Shown here piece by piece: positions 1 through 7,451 of a stretch of 15,624 nucleotides of DNA. The notes beneath the pieces were generated by a model. It worked only from the letters and a program-made list of their open reading frames with translations, did not search any database and was not told where the DNA came from. This DNA comes from an uncultured Acetobacter sp. Its GTDB lineage: Bacteria; Pseudomonadota; Alphaproteobacteria; Acetobacterales; Acetobacteraceae. Numbering within the stretch: the first letter of the stretch is position 1; every line of letters starts with the position of its first letter. The stretch spans positions 1 through 15,624 of the forward strand of contig CALCDN010000252.1 in NCBI GenBank assembly GCA_937900755.1, in the 5' to 3' direction. A program made the position numbers and the translations under genes.

Positions 1-254
1 CCCCCACACTGACTGTAAGCGGGCTGGTTTTTGGCGAAATTCTGGCCGGCGCCGTTGTGACCGAAACGGTGTTTGGCCTGGACGGGCTGGGGCAACTGGC
101 CCAGCAGGCCGTGGCCAGCCAGGATGTCGCCGTACTGCAGGCCATTATCCTGATTTCCGTGACCGGCTTTGTCACGATCGGTTTTCTGAGCGAGATCCTC
201 CAGCCTCTTCTGGACCCGCGCATAGGCCGCAACACTCAGCAAAGGAAATACTAG
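1..254 (+). CDS. ABC transporter permease, DppB/OppB family, C-terminal part (partial at window start)
   Basis: The reading frame is open from base 3 and ends with TAG at 252-254; the 5' part lies outside the window. About 83 residues are visible. They contain the C-terminal inner-membrane portion typical of DppB/GsiC permeases: a segment with the VVTETVFGLDGLGQL signature, then a last hydrophobic helix (IILISVTGFVTIGFL) and a short tail with DPRI, which in this family is the conserved end. It would pair with the next gene's product to form the membrane channel of a peptide- or nickel-type importer. The next gene starts on the base after this stop codon, so the two are almost certainly translationally coupled. 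The transported substrate cannot be told, because the binding-protein gene is not in view. Confidence 0.88.
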   Translation, partial: PTLTVSGLVFGEILAGAVVTETVFGLDGLGQLAQQAVASQDVAVLQAIILISVTGFVTIGFLSEILQPLLDPRIGRNTQQRKY

Positions 255-1064
255 ATGCCACACCGCATCTCGCCCATGCGGCTGGCCGTGGCGCTGCCGG
301 TACTCCTGCCTGCCACCTTGCTGGCGCTGGCCGCGTTCTGGCCTGCAATACTCAGCACGCAAAACCCGCTGACTGGCCTGCCCGCCGAATATCTGGCCCC
401 TCCCTCCGCCAGCCACTGGTTCGGTACCGACCAGTTCGGCCGTGACGTGCTGGCCCGTGTTGTTTACGGCAGTTTTTCCACCCTGTCCTCCGCCCTGCTG
501 GCCGTGGGGATCAGTCTGGTCTGGGCAATTCCTGCCGGGCTACTGGCCGGGCTTGGCAGCCGGCGCGTGGAAAGGACCATTCTGGCCTGTGCCGATATTG
601 TCTTGTCCATACCCGAGATTTTCCTTTCCCTCAGCATCATCACGCTTATAGGCCCTGGTGCGGTCCATGTTGCACTTGCCGTGGGCATCAGCCAGACAGC
701 CGGTTTTGTGCGCATGATCCATACCGAAGTCTCGCGCGTGCAGGCGACCGAATACATGGAGGCCGCAACCGGTATTGGCGGCACATTCAGCCAGGTGGTC
801 TTGCGGCATGTCTTGCCAAACAGTCTGGCCCCGACCCTGGCCTTGGCCTCACTCCGGCTGGGCACGGCCATTCTGGCCATTTCCACCATCTGCTTTCTAG
901 GCTATGGCCCCCCGCCTCCCACGCCGGAATGGGGGCTGATGATTACCGAAGGACGTGATTACCTGTCCACGGCGTGGTGGATCACCACCTTCCCCGGTCT
1001 TGCCATTATTTTTTCCGCATGGACTGCAAGCCTTGTCTCCCATGCCATAAGGAGCACGCCATGA
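255..1064 (+). CDS. ABC transporter permease, DppC/OppC family
   Basis: 269 aa, a normal length for this family. An N-terminal hydrophobic helix (about residues 10-33) is followed by the periplasmic linker and the family signature GTDQFGRDVLARVVYGS (57-73), the counterpart of GTDxLGRDVxSRxxxG in DppC. The cytoplasmic EAA loop that contacts the ATPase is at about 169-189 (EAATGIGG...RHVLPN). At least five membrane segments are evident. The ATG follows the stop of the upstream permease directly, with an AAAGGAAA ribosome site about 8 nt before it; the end overlaps the ATPase gene by ATGA. It is expected to form the inner-membrane heterodimer of a peptide-type importer. Family assignment is firm; substrate is unknown. 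Confidence 0.92.
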   Translation: MPHRISPMRLAVALPVLLPATLLALAAFWPAILSTQNPLTGLPAEYLAPPSASHWFGTDQFGRDVLARVVYGSFSTLSSALLAVGISLVWAIPAGLLAGLGSRRVERTILACADIVLSIPEIFLSLSIITLIGPGAVHVALAVGISQTAGFVRMIHTEVSRVQATEYMEAATGIGGTFSQVVLRHVLPNSLAPTLALASLRLGTAILAISTICFLGYGPPPPTPEWGLMITEGRDYLSTAWWITTFPGLAIIFSAWTASLVSHAIRSTP

Positions 1065-2698
1065 CCCAGACATGCCTGAGCATCCGTGGGCTGGATGTAT
1101 GCTACAGGCGCCACAATGTGCTGCACCCCGCACTGAACACACTCTCTCTCGACCTGCATGCGGGAGAAATGCTGGCCCTGGTGGGAGAGTCCGGGTCTGG
1201 CAAATCCACCTTGGGCCATGCTGTGCTGGGCATACTGCCCGCCAATGCCGTCGTGCGGCAGGGTAGCATCCATCTGGGCGGGCAGGACGTCACCCATCTG
1301 TCAGAGCGGGGGTGGCGGCGTATTCGGGGCCAGAAGGTCGCCCTTATTCCCCAGGACCCGGCCCACTCACTCGATCCTGTCCGCACCATAGGCGCACAAC
1401 TGGCGGAAGTTCTGCGCCAGCACCAATCGGGCTTTCTGCTCCGGCGTAACGTGCGGGCTGAGGCAATTGCCCTGCTGGAGCAGATGGGCATTTCGCGCCC
1501 GGAGCAACGTCTGGCGCAATACCCACACGAACTTTCCGGCGGTATGCGGCAACGGGTCCTGATTGCTGCGGCCATTGCCCAACGTCCATCCCTTATTGTT
1601 GCCGATGAGCCCACAAGTGCGCTGGATGTCTCTGTTCAGGTACAGATCATGGCGCTCCTTGCAACGCTACGACGTGACCTGGGCACGGCTATTCTTTTTA
1701 TTACCCATGACCTTGCACTGGCGAGTGAGCAGAGTGATCGTGTTGCCGTCCTGCATCGGGGCAACATTTGCGAAACAGCCCCAACCAGACAGATTTTTTC
1801 GGCGCCACAAACACCCTACACACAACGCCTGATCGCCGACCTGCCGATTTTCAACCAGACACCCACGCGCAGGCCCCTCCCTGACGCGCCACCACCACCT
1901 GACGTTATCAGCGTAGCCAACCTGGGGTACAGCTATGCGCAAACCACGCGCGCAGGCCACCAGCATGCCATGCGGGGTATCACCTTTTCTGTTCCCAAAG
2001 GCCGCACACTGGGCATTGTCGGGGAGTCAGGGTCTGGTAAAACCACACTCCTGCGGTGCCTGCTTGGACTGATAACACCACAAGGCGGCACTATCAGGCT
2101 CCTGGGCAAGGACCCTGGCCAACTGCAGGGGCAAGAACTCAGAACCCTGCGGCGCAAAGTGCAATTCGTTTACCAGAATCCGCATGTTTCTTTTGACCCG
2201 CGTTACAGTGCGCTCAAGGCGCTGGAGGAACCCCTGATCAATATGGGCCTCCATGACGCCACCCGGCGGCGCAAGGCCATAAAGACCGTACTCCAGCAGG
2301 TGCACCTTTCCTCCACCCTGCTCAACCGCCGGGTTTCGGCCCTGTCGGGGGGGCAGGCCCAAAGGCTGGCCCTCGCCCGCGCCCTTCTCTGCCAACCGGA
2401 AATTCTTGTTCTGGATGAAGTTGTCTCCGCGCTCGACGTGTCCATCCAGGCCGAAATCCTGGCTCTTCTGGAGCAGCTCCAGCACGATCTGGGACTGACC
2501 TATGTCTTTGTCTCACATGATCTTTCCGTCATGAGACGCATCTCCCACGATGTTTTAATTCTAAAAAACGGAGAGCAGATAGAATATGGAGAAACAGACC
2601 AGATATTTTCAAACCCTCTTACGGACTATACAAAATATCTGATCGCCTCCATCCCCGGAGCCGCCTCTTTTGCCCTGACCCCCGAACCTGTTCCATAA
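1061..2698 (+). CDS. Two-domain ABC ATPase of a peptide-type importer (DppD-DppF fusion type)
   Basis: 545 aa from the ATG at 1061, which overlaps the previous stop (ATGA) and has TAAGGAG 6 nt upstream; the frame is open further upstream, but that part overlaps the permease gene. Two complete nucleotide-binding domains are in tandem. Domain 1: Walker A GESGSGKS 42-49, Q-loop Gln97, signature LSGGM 157-161, Walker B Asp181/Glu182, H-loop His215. Domain 2: Walker A GESGSGKT 320-327, Q-loop Gln371, LSGGQ 427-431, Walker B Asp451/Glu452, H-loop His485. All catalytic positions are present in both halves. Each domain ends in the short oligopeptide-transporter C-terminal extension (PYTQRLIADLP, DYTKYLIASIP). 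In Dpp/Opp systems these are two proteins; single-chain versions (GsiA, YejF, DdpDF types) are well known. It would energise the permeases encoded upstream. The last gene of the operon, it converges on the porin gene after 18 nt. Confidence 0.93.
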   Translation: MTQTCLSIRGLDVCYRRHNVLHPALNTLSLDLHAGEMLALVGESGSGKSTLGHAVLGILPANAVVRQGSIHLGGQDVTHLSERGWRRIRGQKVALIPQDPAHSLDPVRTIGAQLAEVLRQHQSGFLLRRNVRAEAIALLEQMGISRPEQRLAQYPHELSGGMRQRVLIAAAIAQRPSLIVADEPTSALDVSVQVQIMALLATLRRDLGTAILFITHDLALASEQSDRVAVLHRGNICETAPTRQIFSAPQTPYTQRLIADLPIFNQTPTRRPLPDAPPPPDVISVANLGYSYAQTTRAGHQHAMRGITFSVPKGRTLGIVGESGSGKTTLLRCLLGLITPQGGTIRLLGKDPGQLQGQELRTLRRKVQFVYQNPHVSFDPRYSALKALEEPLINMGLHDATRRRKAIKTVLQQVHLSSTLLNRRVSALSGGQAQRLALARALLCQPEILVLDEVVSALDVSIQAEILALLEQLQHDLGLTYVFVSHDLSVMRRISHDVLILKNGEQIEYGETDQIFSNPLTDYTKYLIASIPGAASFALTPEPVP

Positions 2699-2716
2699 AA
2701 TCCACATGCCTTTGTC

Positions 2717-4291
2717 CTACAGGGCGCTGATCACCTTCAGCCCCGCCAGAACCGCGTTGGGAATAACCGAGGTCTCTCCAGGGCGCATCATGTATTCAAA
2801 CTCCGGTGTAATAACCAGGCCCGGCATGACGGGAATACCATAATAGGCTTCCAGAATAGCCGAATGGGTCTGAGGAGCATTGACATACGCCCCCATGGAC
2901 AGACCCGCCTGTTGGCGCAACTGCTCGCCATACGTAGTCCGCGGGCTTAACTGGTAATACGAATACATGACGCCAAACCGGTCAAACGGCCGCCCCGGAA
3001 TAATCCCCAGCAGGGAAGCCCCACCGTAAACCTCGTTGGAAAACGTGGAGTTGCTTGGGGTGTTATGAATAAATCCGGCCAGAACATAGCCCCCCGCCAT
3101 CTGGTGCTGGCCATGGCTGCGATAAACCATCTGATCCGTTTCGATGTAAAACGTATCTCTGGGTTTGTCCTTGTGCTTTTGCACAGACCCCGCAAAAGCG
3201 GTGGGTATGGTCCCGATCATATCCGCATAAGGGGAGGTGTCGTGGGCATAACCGATCTTGTAATGGCCGGGCAGATTGCGCTCGCCAAAAAAGGGCTCCC
3301 ATGTCAGCTCCACAGGGGTTTGAATACCGGTATAGGGCTCACTCCCCCAGGCCCATCCGGTATTATCAACCGCCTTGGGGCCGATACGATACACGCCTGT
3401 TCTTAAAATCAGGTCCCGTGTTGGCCGTACTCTAAATGTCCCCCCCCATGATGTCTTGGGATACACACTCCAACCCGCGGGTTCTCGAATGGCCATAGGG
3501 GCCGAACACATGGTCATGAACGTACACAGCAGCACAGACGTGGAGTATGTATGCGTCAATGCAATGCGGCCAAGGTTGATGTTAATCCGGTTGTTCAGGA
3601 ATGATTTTTCCACGTAAAGATCGGCCAGGCGCGCCGCCGCGGGGCCATGAATACTCCAGACTTCCGTCAGCAGGACATTGCGTTCGCCCACATGGTCCCA
3701 GCCAACCTGGCGTCCTTCCCGGTTCATGACAATACCATGCAAGAACCAGCCGTTGAGCGGTTCCCACTTCGTCAGTTTTCCCAGGTCAAAAAGCATGGCT
3801 ATACGCACTTCATGTGTGTAATCCATGCCTTTTGACTGCCCACCGCTCATATTCCCCATGCCTTCGCCTTTATAGGTCAGCTCAAAGCTGAAACCATGGC
3901 TGCTCAGCCGGTCCCTTAGCGGTTTGAGAGACGGCACCAAATTGCCAAAAGCCTGCTCGGACACATAATAACCGGCACTGATATCCCCTCGCCGCAATGC
4001 GTCTTCATTGTGGTTGAGCAAGGAGGAAATACTTTCCGTATTAAACAGGGACTCCAGGCGATCTTCCGCAATCGGCCGTTTGCGTTTGGGTAGCACAGAA
4101 GCGGACATGGCTGTATTCTGCACGGAGCTTTCCGTACCTGTTGGCTTTTTTACCTCCTGCGCATCAGCTTTGGCGCACTGGAACGCAACCACCATGCAAA
4201 GCCACAGAGCCGCGACAAACATGGACAGGCCCACGGAGGGCTGACACCGTAAAATACCGAACCCCTGGGTATCATAGCGGAATTTGGACAT
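2717..4291 (-). CDS. oprB: OprB-family carbohydrate-selective porin
   Basis: 524 aa from the ATG at 4291. The frame is open to 4396, but the extra 35 residues look non-coding. No strong ribosome site precedes 4291, and a later ATG at 4222 (MFVAALWL...) would also give a normal signal peptide, so the start is uncertain. Residues 24-44 form a hydrophobic export signal with a likely cleavage after ADA (44). The mature part has the OprB layout: a short linker, GDISAGYYVSEQAFG (102-116), a beta-rich FSFELTYKGEGMGN strand (135-148), LADLYVEKSFLNNRININLGRI (222-243) and WGGTFRVRPTRDLILRTGVY (282-301). These proteins are outer-membrane beta barrels for sugar diffusion. The chain ends in Leu rather than the usual aromatic residue. 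It is convergent with the ABC operon, and acetic acid bacteria carry many such porins. The true sugar specificity is unknown. Confidence 0.88.
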   Translation of the reverse strand: MSKFRYDTQGFGILRCQPSVGLSMFVAALWLCMVVAFQCAKADAQEVKKPTGTESSVQNTAMSASVLPKRKRPIAEDRLESLFNTESISSLLNHNEDALRRGDISAGYYVSEQAFGNLVPSLKPLRDRLSSHGFSFELTYKGEGMGNMSGGQSKGMDYTHEVRIAMLFDLGKLTKWEPLNGWFLHGIVMNREGRQVGWDHVGERNVLLTEVWSIHGPAAARLADLYVEKSFLNNRININLGRIALTHTYSTSVLLCTFMTMCSAPMAIREPAGWSVYPKTSWGGTFRVRPTRDLILRTGVYRIGPKAVDNTGWAWGSEPYTGIQTPVELTWEPFFGERNLPGHYKIGYAHDTSPYADMIGTIPTAFAGSVQKHKDKPRDTFYIETDQMVYRSHGQHQMAGGYVLAGFIHNTPSNSTFSNEVYGGASLLGIIPGRPFDRFGVMYSYYQLSPRTTYGEQLRQQAGLSMGAYVNAPQTHSAILEAYYGIPVMPGLVITPEFEYMMRPGETSVIPNAVLAGLKVISAL

Positions 4292-4376
4292 GATTTTATC
4301 CAAAACTGTACACTTTCGTCCCGGAAAATGCCGGAATGAAGTGACAAGATTTCTGATTGGAATAGGAAAAAAGCGC

Positions 4377-4466
4377 TTAGGGCCTGCGCACCACAAACGA
4401 TTGCAGATTGGCCTTACTGCGTTTTTTGGGGTCCGGCGGAGTACGGAACTGTATTTTGTCAGACAT
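4377..4466 (-). CDS. Possible small ORF of 29 aa, unknown
   Basis: Reading minus from the ATG at 4466 gives MSDKIQFRTPPDPKKRSKAN and nine more residues, ending in VVRRP and TAA. The peptide is basic and hydrophilic, with no membrane segment. It lies at the edge of an AT-rich stretch, yet its own bases are GC-richer and its codons look usable, which is the main reason to list it. The upstream sequence is purine-rich (AAGAAAAAGAAAAAAC) without a clear Shine-Dalgarno. It would sit just ahead of oprB in the same direction, so it could be a leader ORF, a remnant or chance. I do not recognise a family. Confidence 0.22.
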   Translation of the reverse strand: MSDKIQFRTPPDPKKRSKANLQSFVVRRP

Positions 4467-4708
4467 GTTTTTTCTTTTTCTTATGACTGTTTTTTTCTAC
4501 ATAAATCGGATTCGAAATATTATCAATTCACGTTCTTGTAGATATGTTGTCATAACAAATCAGAATCATTTATGAATTAGTCTATTTTATATTTTCTATA
4601 TAAGGCTGTTTTTGCATGCCTCCATACATTCCCTCCCTACAGTCAGGGATAACACCGGAAAGAGAACAGGCCCCCAAAAACACGGTCAATCAGGGCGTGC
4701 GCATTTTT
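4467..4708. other. AT-rich intergenic stretch without a recognisable gene
   Basis: Long runs of T and A (around 4466-4500 and 4555-4610) distinguish this stretch from the flanking genes. It holds a possible oprB promoter and, at its right end, the decayed 3' side of the lactonase-like pseudogene. I see no RNA gene, insertion-sequence end or convincing ORF. Confidence 0.5.
4498..4526 (-). promoter_or_regulatory. Candidate promoter upstream of oprB
   Basis: On the minus strand TTGATA (4526-4521) is followed by a 17-nt spacer and TATGTA (4503-4498). The -35 matches the sigma-70 consensus at five of six positions, the -10 only weakly. It lies in the AT-rich stretch about 210 nt before the proposed oprB start and also precedes the 29-aa ORF. 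This is a weak call from sequence alone. Confidence 0.25.
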
Positions 4709-5121
4709 TCATTCAACAGAGCCGCCCAGATTAAGGTAGACGTGCGACATCATAGCACTTGTCACAAAGTCAACTTCACACTTTTGAACATGGCATCTGG
4801 CATTGTTAAACTGGTCAATATTGCCCGCGTGATCGTCATGAAGATACGTGAGAACGCTATATTGAATATTCCTCGCATCAAGACCACAAAGGGCCAGACT
4901 TTCAACCAGGCAACAATGGAATACCCTGTGCTTCTGAAGAGCCGTTTTTGGTGTAAACCCGGTATCCACCAGCACTGTCCGTCTATTGTTTGTGATAAAT
5001 GTTATATAGTAGTCGAATGGTATTTTGTTGTTTTCGTGCATGGGGGAAGTGCAAAAAAATGCCCTTCATCCATATCTGTTGTTACAAATTTAATAACATA
5101 AGTTTTGTACTCATCGATCAT
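4709..5121 (-). pseudogene. Truncated, frameshifted metallo-beta-lactamase-fold gene, N-acyl-homoserine lactonase-like
   Basis: On the minus strand, an ATG at 5121 opens 27 codons (MIDEYKTYVIKFVTTDMDEG...) up to about 5041. The match to the lactonase family then continues in another frame from 5041: NNKIPFDYYITFITNNRRT, VLVDTGFTPK and TYLHDDHAGNIDQF. VDTG and the metal-binding HxHxDH region are hallmarks of AttM/AiiA-type MBL-fold enzymes that open the homoserine lactone ring of quorum-sensing signals. Three defects are visible: a one-base frame change at the run of C near 5041; Tyr in place of the first His of HxHxDH; and a stop at 4709 after about 137 combined residues, where the family is typically about 250-270. 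The C-terminal metal ligands are absent, and other frames downstream also close quickly. It is almost certainly non-functional. Substrate preference of the ancestor is inferred from family resemblance only. Confidence 0.72.
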
Positions 5122-5303
5122 AAACACGATGTCATATGATAAATATTTCTTTTATATCTTACGCTTAGTGTATATTTTCAAATATCACACTCCACAAACC
5201 CAACATGTTGCATGCAAATAATTTGAATTTTCTGTGTGTTATTTTTTTCGTAAGGAATATACTTTAATGCACTCTATAAGTCAGATAAAAGGTCTATAAA
5301 CTT
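5122..5303. promoter_or_regulatory. AT-rich upstream region of the glutaminase gene
   Basis: This non-coding stretch between the pseudogene and the glutaminase holds a palindrome TGCATGCA (5209-5216) and a -10-like TATACT (5258-5263), about 40 nt before the start codon. The -35 position opposite it (TGTGTT, 5235-5240) is poor, so the promoter call is tentative. The ribosome site is AAAAGG (5287-5292). Confidence 0.3.
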
Positions 5304-6365
5304 ATGGAAAAGACATTTTTTTCCAGACTATGCGCTTTTTTGATAGTAACGAATGTTTTTTTGATACTTCCCGATGGAATTGTTCTCGCCAAGGAAAAAC
5401 CTCAGCCTTCGGCGTCCGCAGTCATTCAAAACACGCTTGAACAGGCCTACACAAAATTCAAGCCTGTGATGGATGGCGAAAACGCCAGCTATATTCCCTA
5501 CCTTGCCAAGGCTGACGGCAGGCTTTACGGCATTGCCATTGTTACGGTGGACGGGCAGGTCTTCAAAGTGGGAGACGCCGATTACGGGTTCCCCGTGGAA
5601 TCCGTTTCTAAAATCTTTACGCTGGCGGATGTCCTGCAAAAACAGGGGTCGGAGACCATTCTCCATAAGGTTGGCGTCAACGCAACTGGCCTGCCCTTCA
5701 ATTCCGTTTTGGCTGTTGAATTGAATAATGACAAGTTGGGCGGCAGCCCGCCCGCAGGCAACCCCCTGGTCAATGCCGGTGCCATTGCAACCGCGAGCCT
5801 AGTTGCGGGTGAAACACTGGATGCAAAATGGAAAAGCGTTCTTGATACCGCATCCGCTTTTGCCGGACATCCGTTACACCTGAACGAGGCTGTCTATCGG
5901 TCTGAAATGGCCAGCAACCAGCATAATCAGGCTATTGCCGTCCTGTTGCACAGCTATAACTCCCTTTACGCGGACCCTTCGGAAACGGTTGATCTGTACA
6001 CCCGCGAATGTTCCTACGATGTCAATGCGGTTGACCTGGCCACAATGGGCGCCACCCTGGCCAATGGCGGGACAAACCCGCGCACCCACCACGCCGTGGT
6101 GGACGCCACGACCAGCACGCATGTGTTGGCTGTCATGGCGACAGCCGGTCTTTACAATACATCGGGCGAATGGCTGTTCAAGGTTGGATTGCCCGGCAAA
6201 AGCGGAGTTGGCGGGGGTATTGTCGCCGTTGTTCCCGGCAAGCTGGCCATTGGTGTTTACTCATCTCGCCTTGATGACGCGGGGAATAGTGTGCGCGGCC
6301 AGTTGGCGGTGCAATTTATTGCCCAGGCTCTGGGGGCCAATATTTTTGCCCCCTCCGGGCGCTAA
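5304..6365 (+). CDS. glsA: Glutaminase with signal peptide (glutaminase A family, EC 3.5.1.2)
   Basis: 353 aa. It hydrolyses L-glutamine to glutamate and ammonia. The beta-lactamase-like serine hydrolase fold is shown by the SxxK motif Ser100-Val-Ser-Lys103 (in GFPVESVSKIF), NPLVNAGA (153-160), the VYRSEMASNQHNQAIA segment (198-212), YTRECS (232-237) and the C-terminal GKSGVGGG (298-305), all conserved in this family. Residues 1-29 form a signal peptide (positively charged start, hydrophobic core, likely cleavage after VLA), so the enzyme should act in the periplasm or outside; the well-known E. coli YbaS/YneH enzymes are shorter and cytoplasmic. The ATG at 5304 has AAAAGG 11 nt upstream. It stands alone, convergent with the LysR gene. 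Family assignment is firm; location is inferred from the N-terminus. Confidence 0.93.
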   Translation: MEKTFFSRLCAFLIVTNVFLILPDGIVLAKEKPQPSASAVIQNTLEQAYTKFKPVMDGENASYIPYLAKADGRLYGIAIVTVDGQVFKVGDADYGFPVESVSKIFTLADVLQKQGSETILHKVGVNATGLPFNSVLAVELNNDKLGGSPPAGNPLVNAGAIATASLVAGETLDAKWKSVLDTASAFAGHPLHLNEAVYRSEMASNQHNQAIAVLLHSYNSLYADPSETVDLYTRECSYDVNAVDLATMGATLANGGTNPRTHHAVVDATTSTHVLAVMATAGLYNTSGEWLFKVGLPGKSGVGGGIVAVVPGKLAIGVYSSRLDDAGNSVRGQLAVQFIAQALGANIFAPSGR

Positions 6366-6429
6366 CACCGCCACGTGCCCTGCGGAACACCCGCACTACC
6401 GGCGCCTGCCCGCCGCTCAGGTCACGGCG

Positions 6430-6447
6430 AACAGGTCGACCCCTGTT
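6430..6447. terminator. Hairpin between convergent glutaminase and LysR genes
   Basis: AACAGG (6430-6435) and CCTGTT (6442-6447) form a perfect 6-bp stem with a 6-nt loop, 65 nt after the glutaminase stop. There is no T tract on either strand, so it is at best a weak or factor-assisted terminator. Confidence 0.3.
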
Positions 6448-6464
6448 AAACCACCCGGCACCTT

Positions 6465-6486
6465 GCATGACCAAGCCCGGTCATGC
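6465..6486. terminator. Eight-bp-stem hairpin overlapping the LysR stop codon
   Basis: GCATGACC (6465-6472) pairs perfectly with GGTCATGC (6479-6486) around a 6-nt loop. The stem includes the stop codon of the LysR gene (6481-6483). It sits at the end of the minus-strand operon and just after the plus-strand glutaminase, so it could protect or end both transcripts. No U-run follows on either strand. Confidence 0.35.
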
Positions 6487-7434
6487 CGGCGGAAAGTCCT
6501 GAAAGCGCGGGCGGTCAGACTGGCCACCATCGGCCATGCCGCCCGTACGCTGGAGCGCCATATCCATAAAATACTGGGCCTGCACCCCAAGCGGGAGACC
6601 CCGCCGCCACATGACCAGCAGGTCGGCTGTTGGCAGGTCTTCCTGCACGGGCCGACACTCTATTTTTTCACCTTCCAGCGACCAAGGGCGGTAAATCAGC
6701 TGTGGCAACAGGGCAACGCCATGCCCTGCCGCCACCAGGCTACGCACAGCCTCAATGGAGGAGGAACGGAAATAGGTGTTGGGCCGGAAGGAAAACCGCT
6801 CCCAGACCGCGCTCATGCGGCCCTCAAGCACATCCGCGGTCAGGGCGATGTAGGGTTCGGCACATAACTGCCTGAGGCTGACCTGCTTTTCCGCCGCCAG
6901 AGGGTGGCCATGTGGCAACCATGCATAATGAAGGGAAACCCCCATAACCCGTGCCCCGCAGGCACTGGGCACCGCATCGCCCAGACGCAGCATAATGGCC
7001 AGGTCCAGCTCCCCCCCGATCAGCATATGATCAAGATATTCCGCCTGGTCCTCCACCAGTGTCACTTTCACACGGGGGAAAGCACGGCGAAAGCGGGTAA
7101 GCAGGTCGGGCAGCACATAGCCCGCCACCACGGGCGTGACCCCCAGGACCAATGAGCCTCCCAGGGCTTCCTCACCCTCGTCTTGCATGCGCTGGGCATC
7201 CGCCACATCGTCCAGAATACGCTGCACGCGCAGGTGGAACTGCTGCCCGCGCCGGGTCAGGGTGACACCCCGTGCATGGCGGTCCAACAGCCGGAAACCC
7301 ATCTCGGCCTCCAGGTCACGCAGCGCCTCGGTTACGGTGGACTGGGAGACCAGCAGCACCATGGCCGCCCCGGAGATGGACCCCACCTCCGCAACCGAGG
7401 AAAAATACCGCAGTTGGCGCAGTGTCAGGGCCAT
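6481..7434 (-). CDS. LysR-family transcriptional regulator
   Basis: 317 aa from the ATG at 7434; a longer frame reaches 7584 but overlaps the permease gene. AGGAG lies about 10 nt upstream. The N-terminal winged helix-turn-helix (about 1-60: LRQLRYFSSVAEVGSISGAA, then SQSTVTEALRDLEAE) is a typical LysR reader head, followed by a linker helix and an effector-binding domain (about 92-295) starting GGSLVLGVTPVVAGYVLPDL. It is the last gene of the transporter operon, 17 nt after the YdcV-like permease, rather than divergent from its target as many LysR genes are. It plausibly senses a polyamine-pathway metabolite and controls this operon and/or the APC permease gene, but that is inference from position. 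The C-terminal 20 residues are polar and not conserved in the family. Confidence 0.9.
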   Translation of the reverse strand: MALTLRQLRYFSSVAEVGSISGAAMVLLVSQSTVTEALRDLEAEMGFRLLDRHARGVTLTRRGQQFHLRVQRILDDVADAQRMQDEGEEALGGSLVLGVTPVVAGYVLPDLLTRFRRAFPRVKVTLVEDQAEYLDHMLIGGELDLAIMLRLGDAVPSACGARVMGVSLHYAWLPHGHPLAAEKQVSLRQLCAEPYIALTADVLEGRMSAVWERFSFRPNTYFRSSSIEAVRSLVAAGHGVALLPQLIYRPWSLEGEKIECRPVQEDLPTADLLVMWRRGLPLGVQAQYFMDMALQRTGGMADGGQSDRPRFQDFPPA

Positions 7435-7451
7435 GTGTGCTGTACTCCTGC

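Noticed and set aside
974..1060. Upstream extension of the two-domain ATPase
   Set aside because: It overlaps the DppC-like gene in another frame; the ATG at 1061 with TAAGGAG and ATGA overlap is the natural start.
2699..2716. Possible terminator between the convergent ABC operon and porin
   Set aside because: The 18-nt gap has no stable stem or T tract that I can see.
4616..5101. Plus-strand ORF of 161 aa
   Set aside because: It runs antisense to the lactonase-like pseudogene, whose motifs (VDTG, HDDHAGN) are recognisable on the minus strand; the plus-strand translation has no domain-like features.
5935..6867. Plus-strand ORF of 310 aa overlapping glutaminase and LysR genes
   Set aside because: It is out of frame with the glutaminase and antisense to the LysR gene, both of which have clear family motifs over the same bases.
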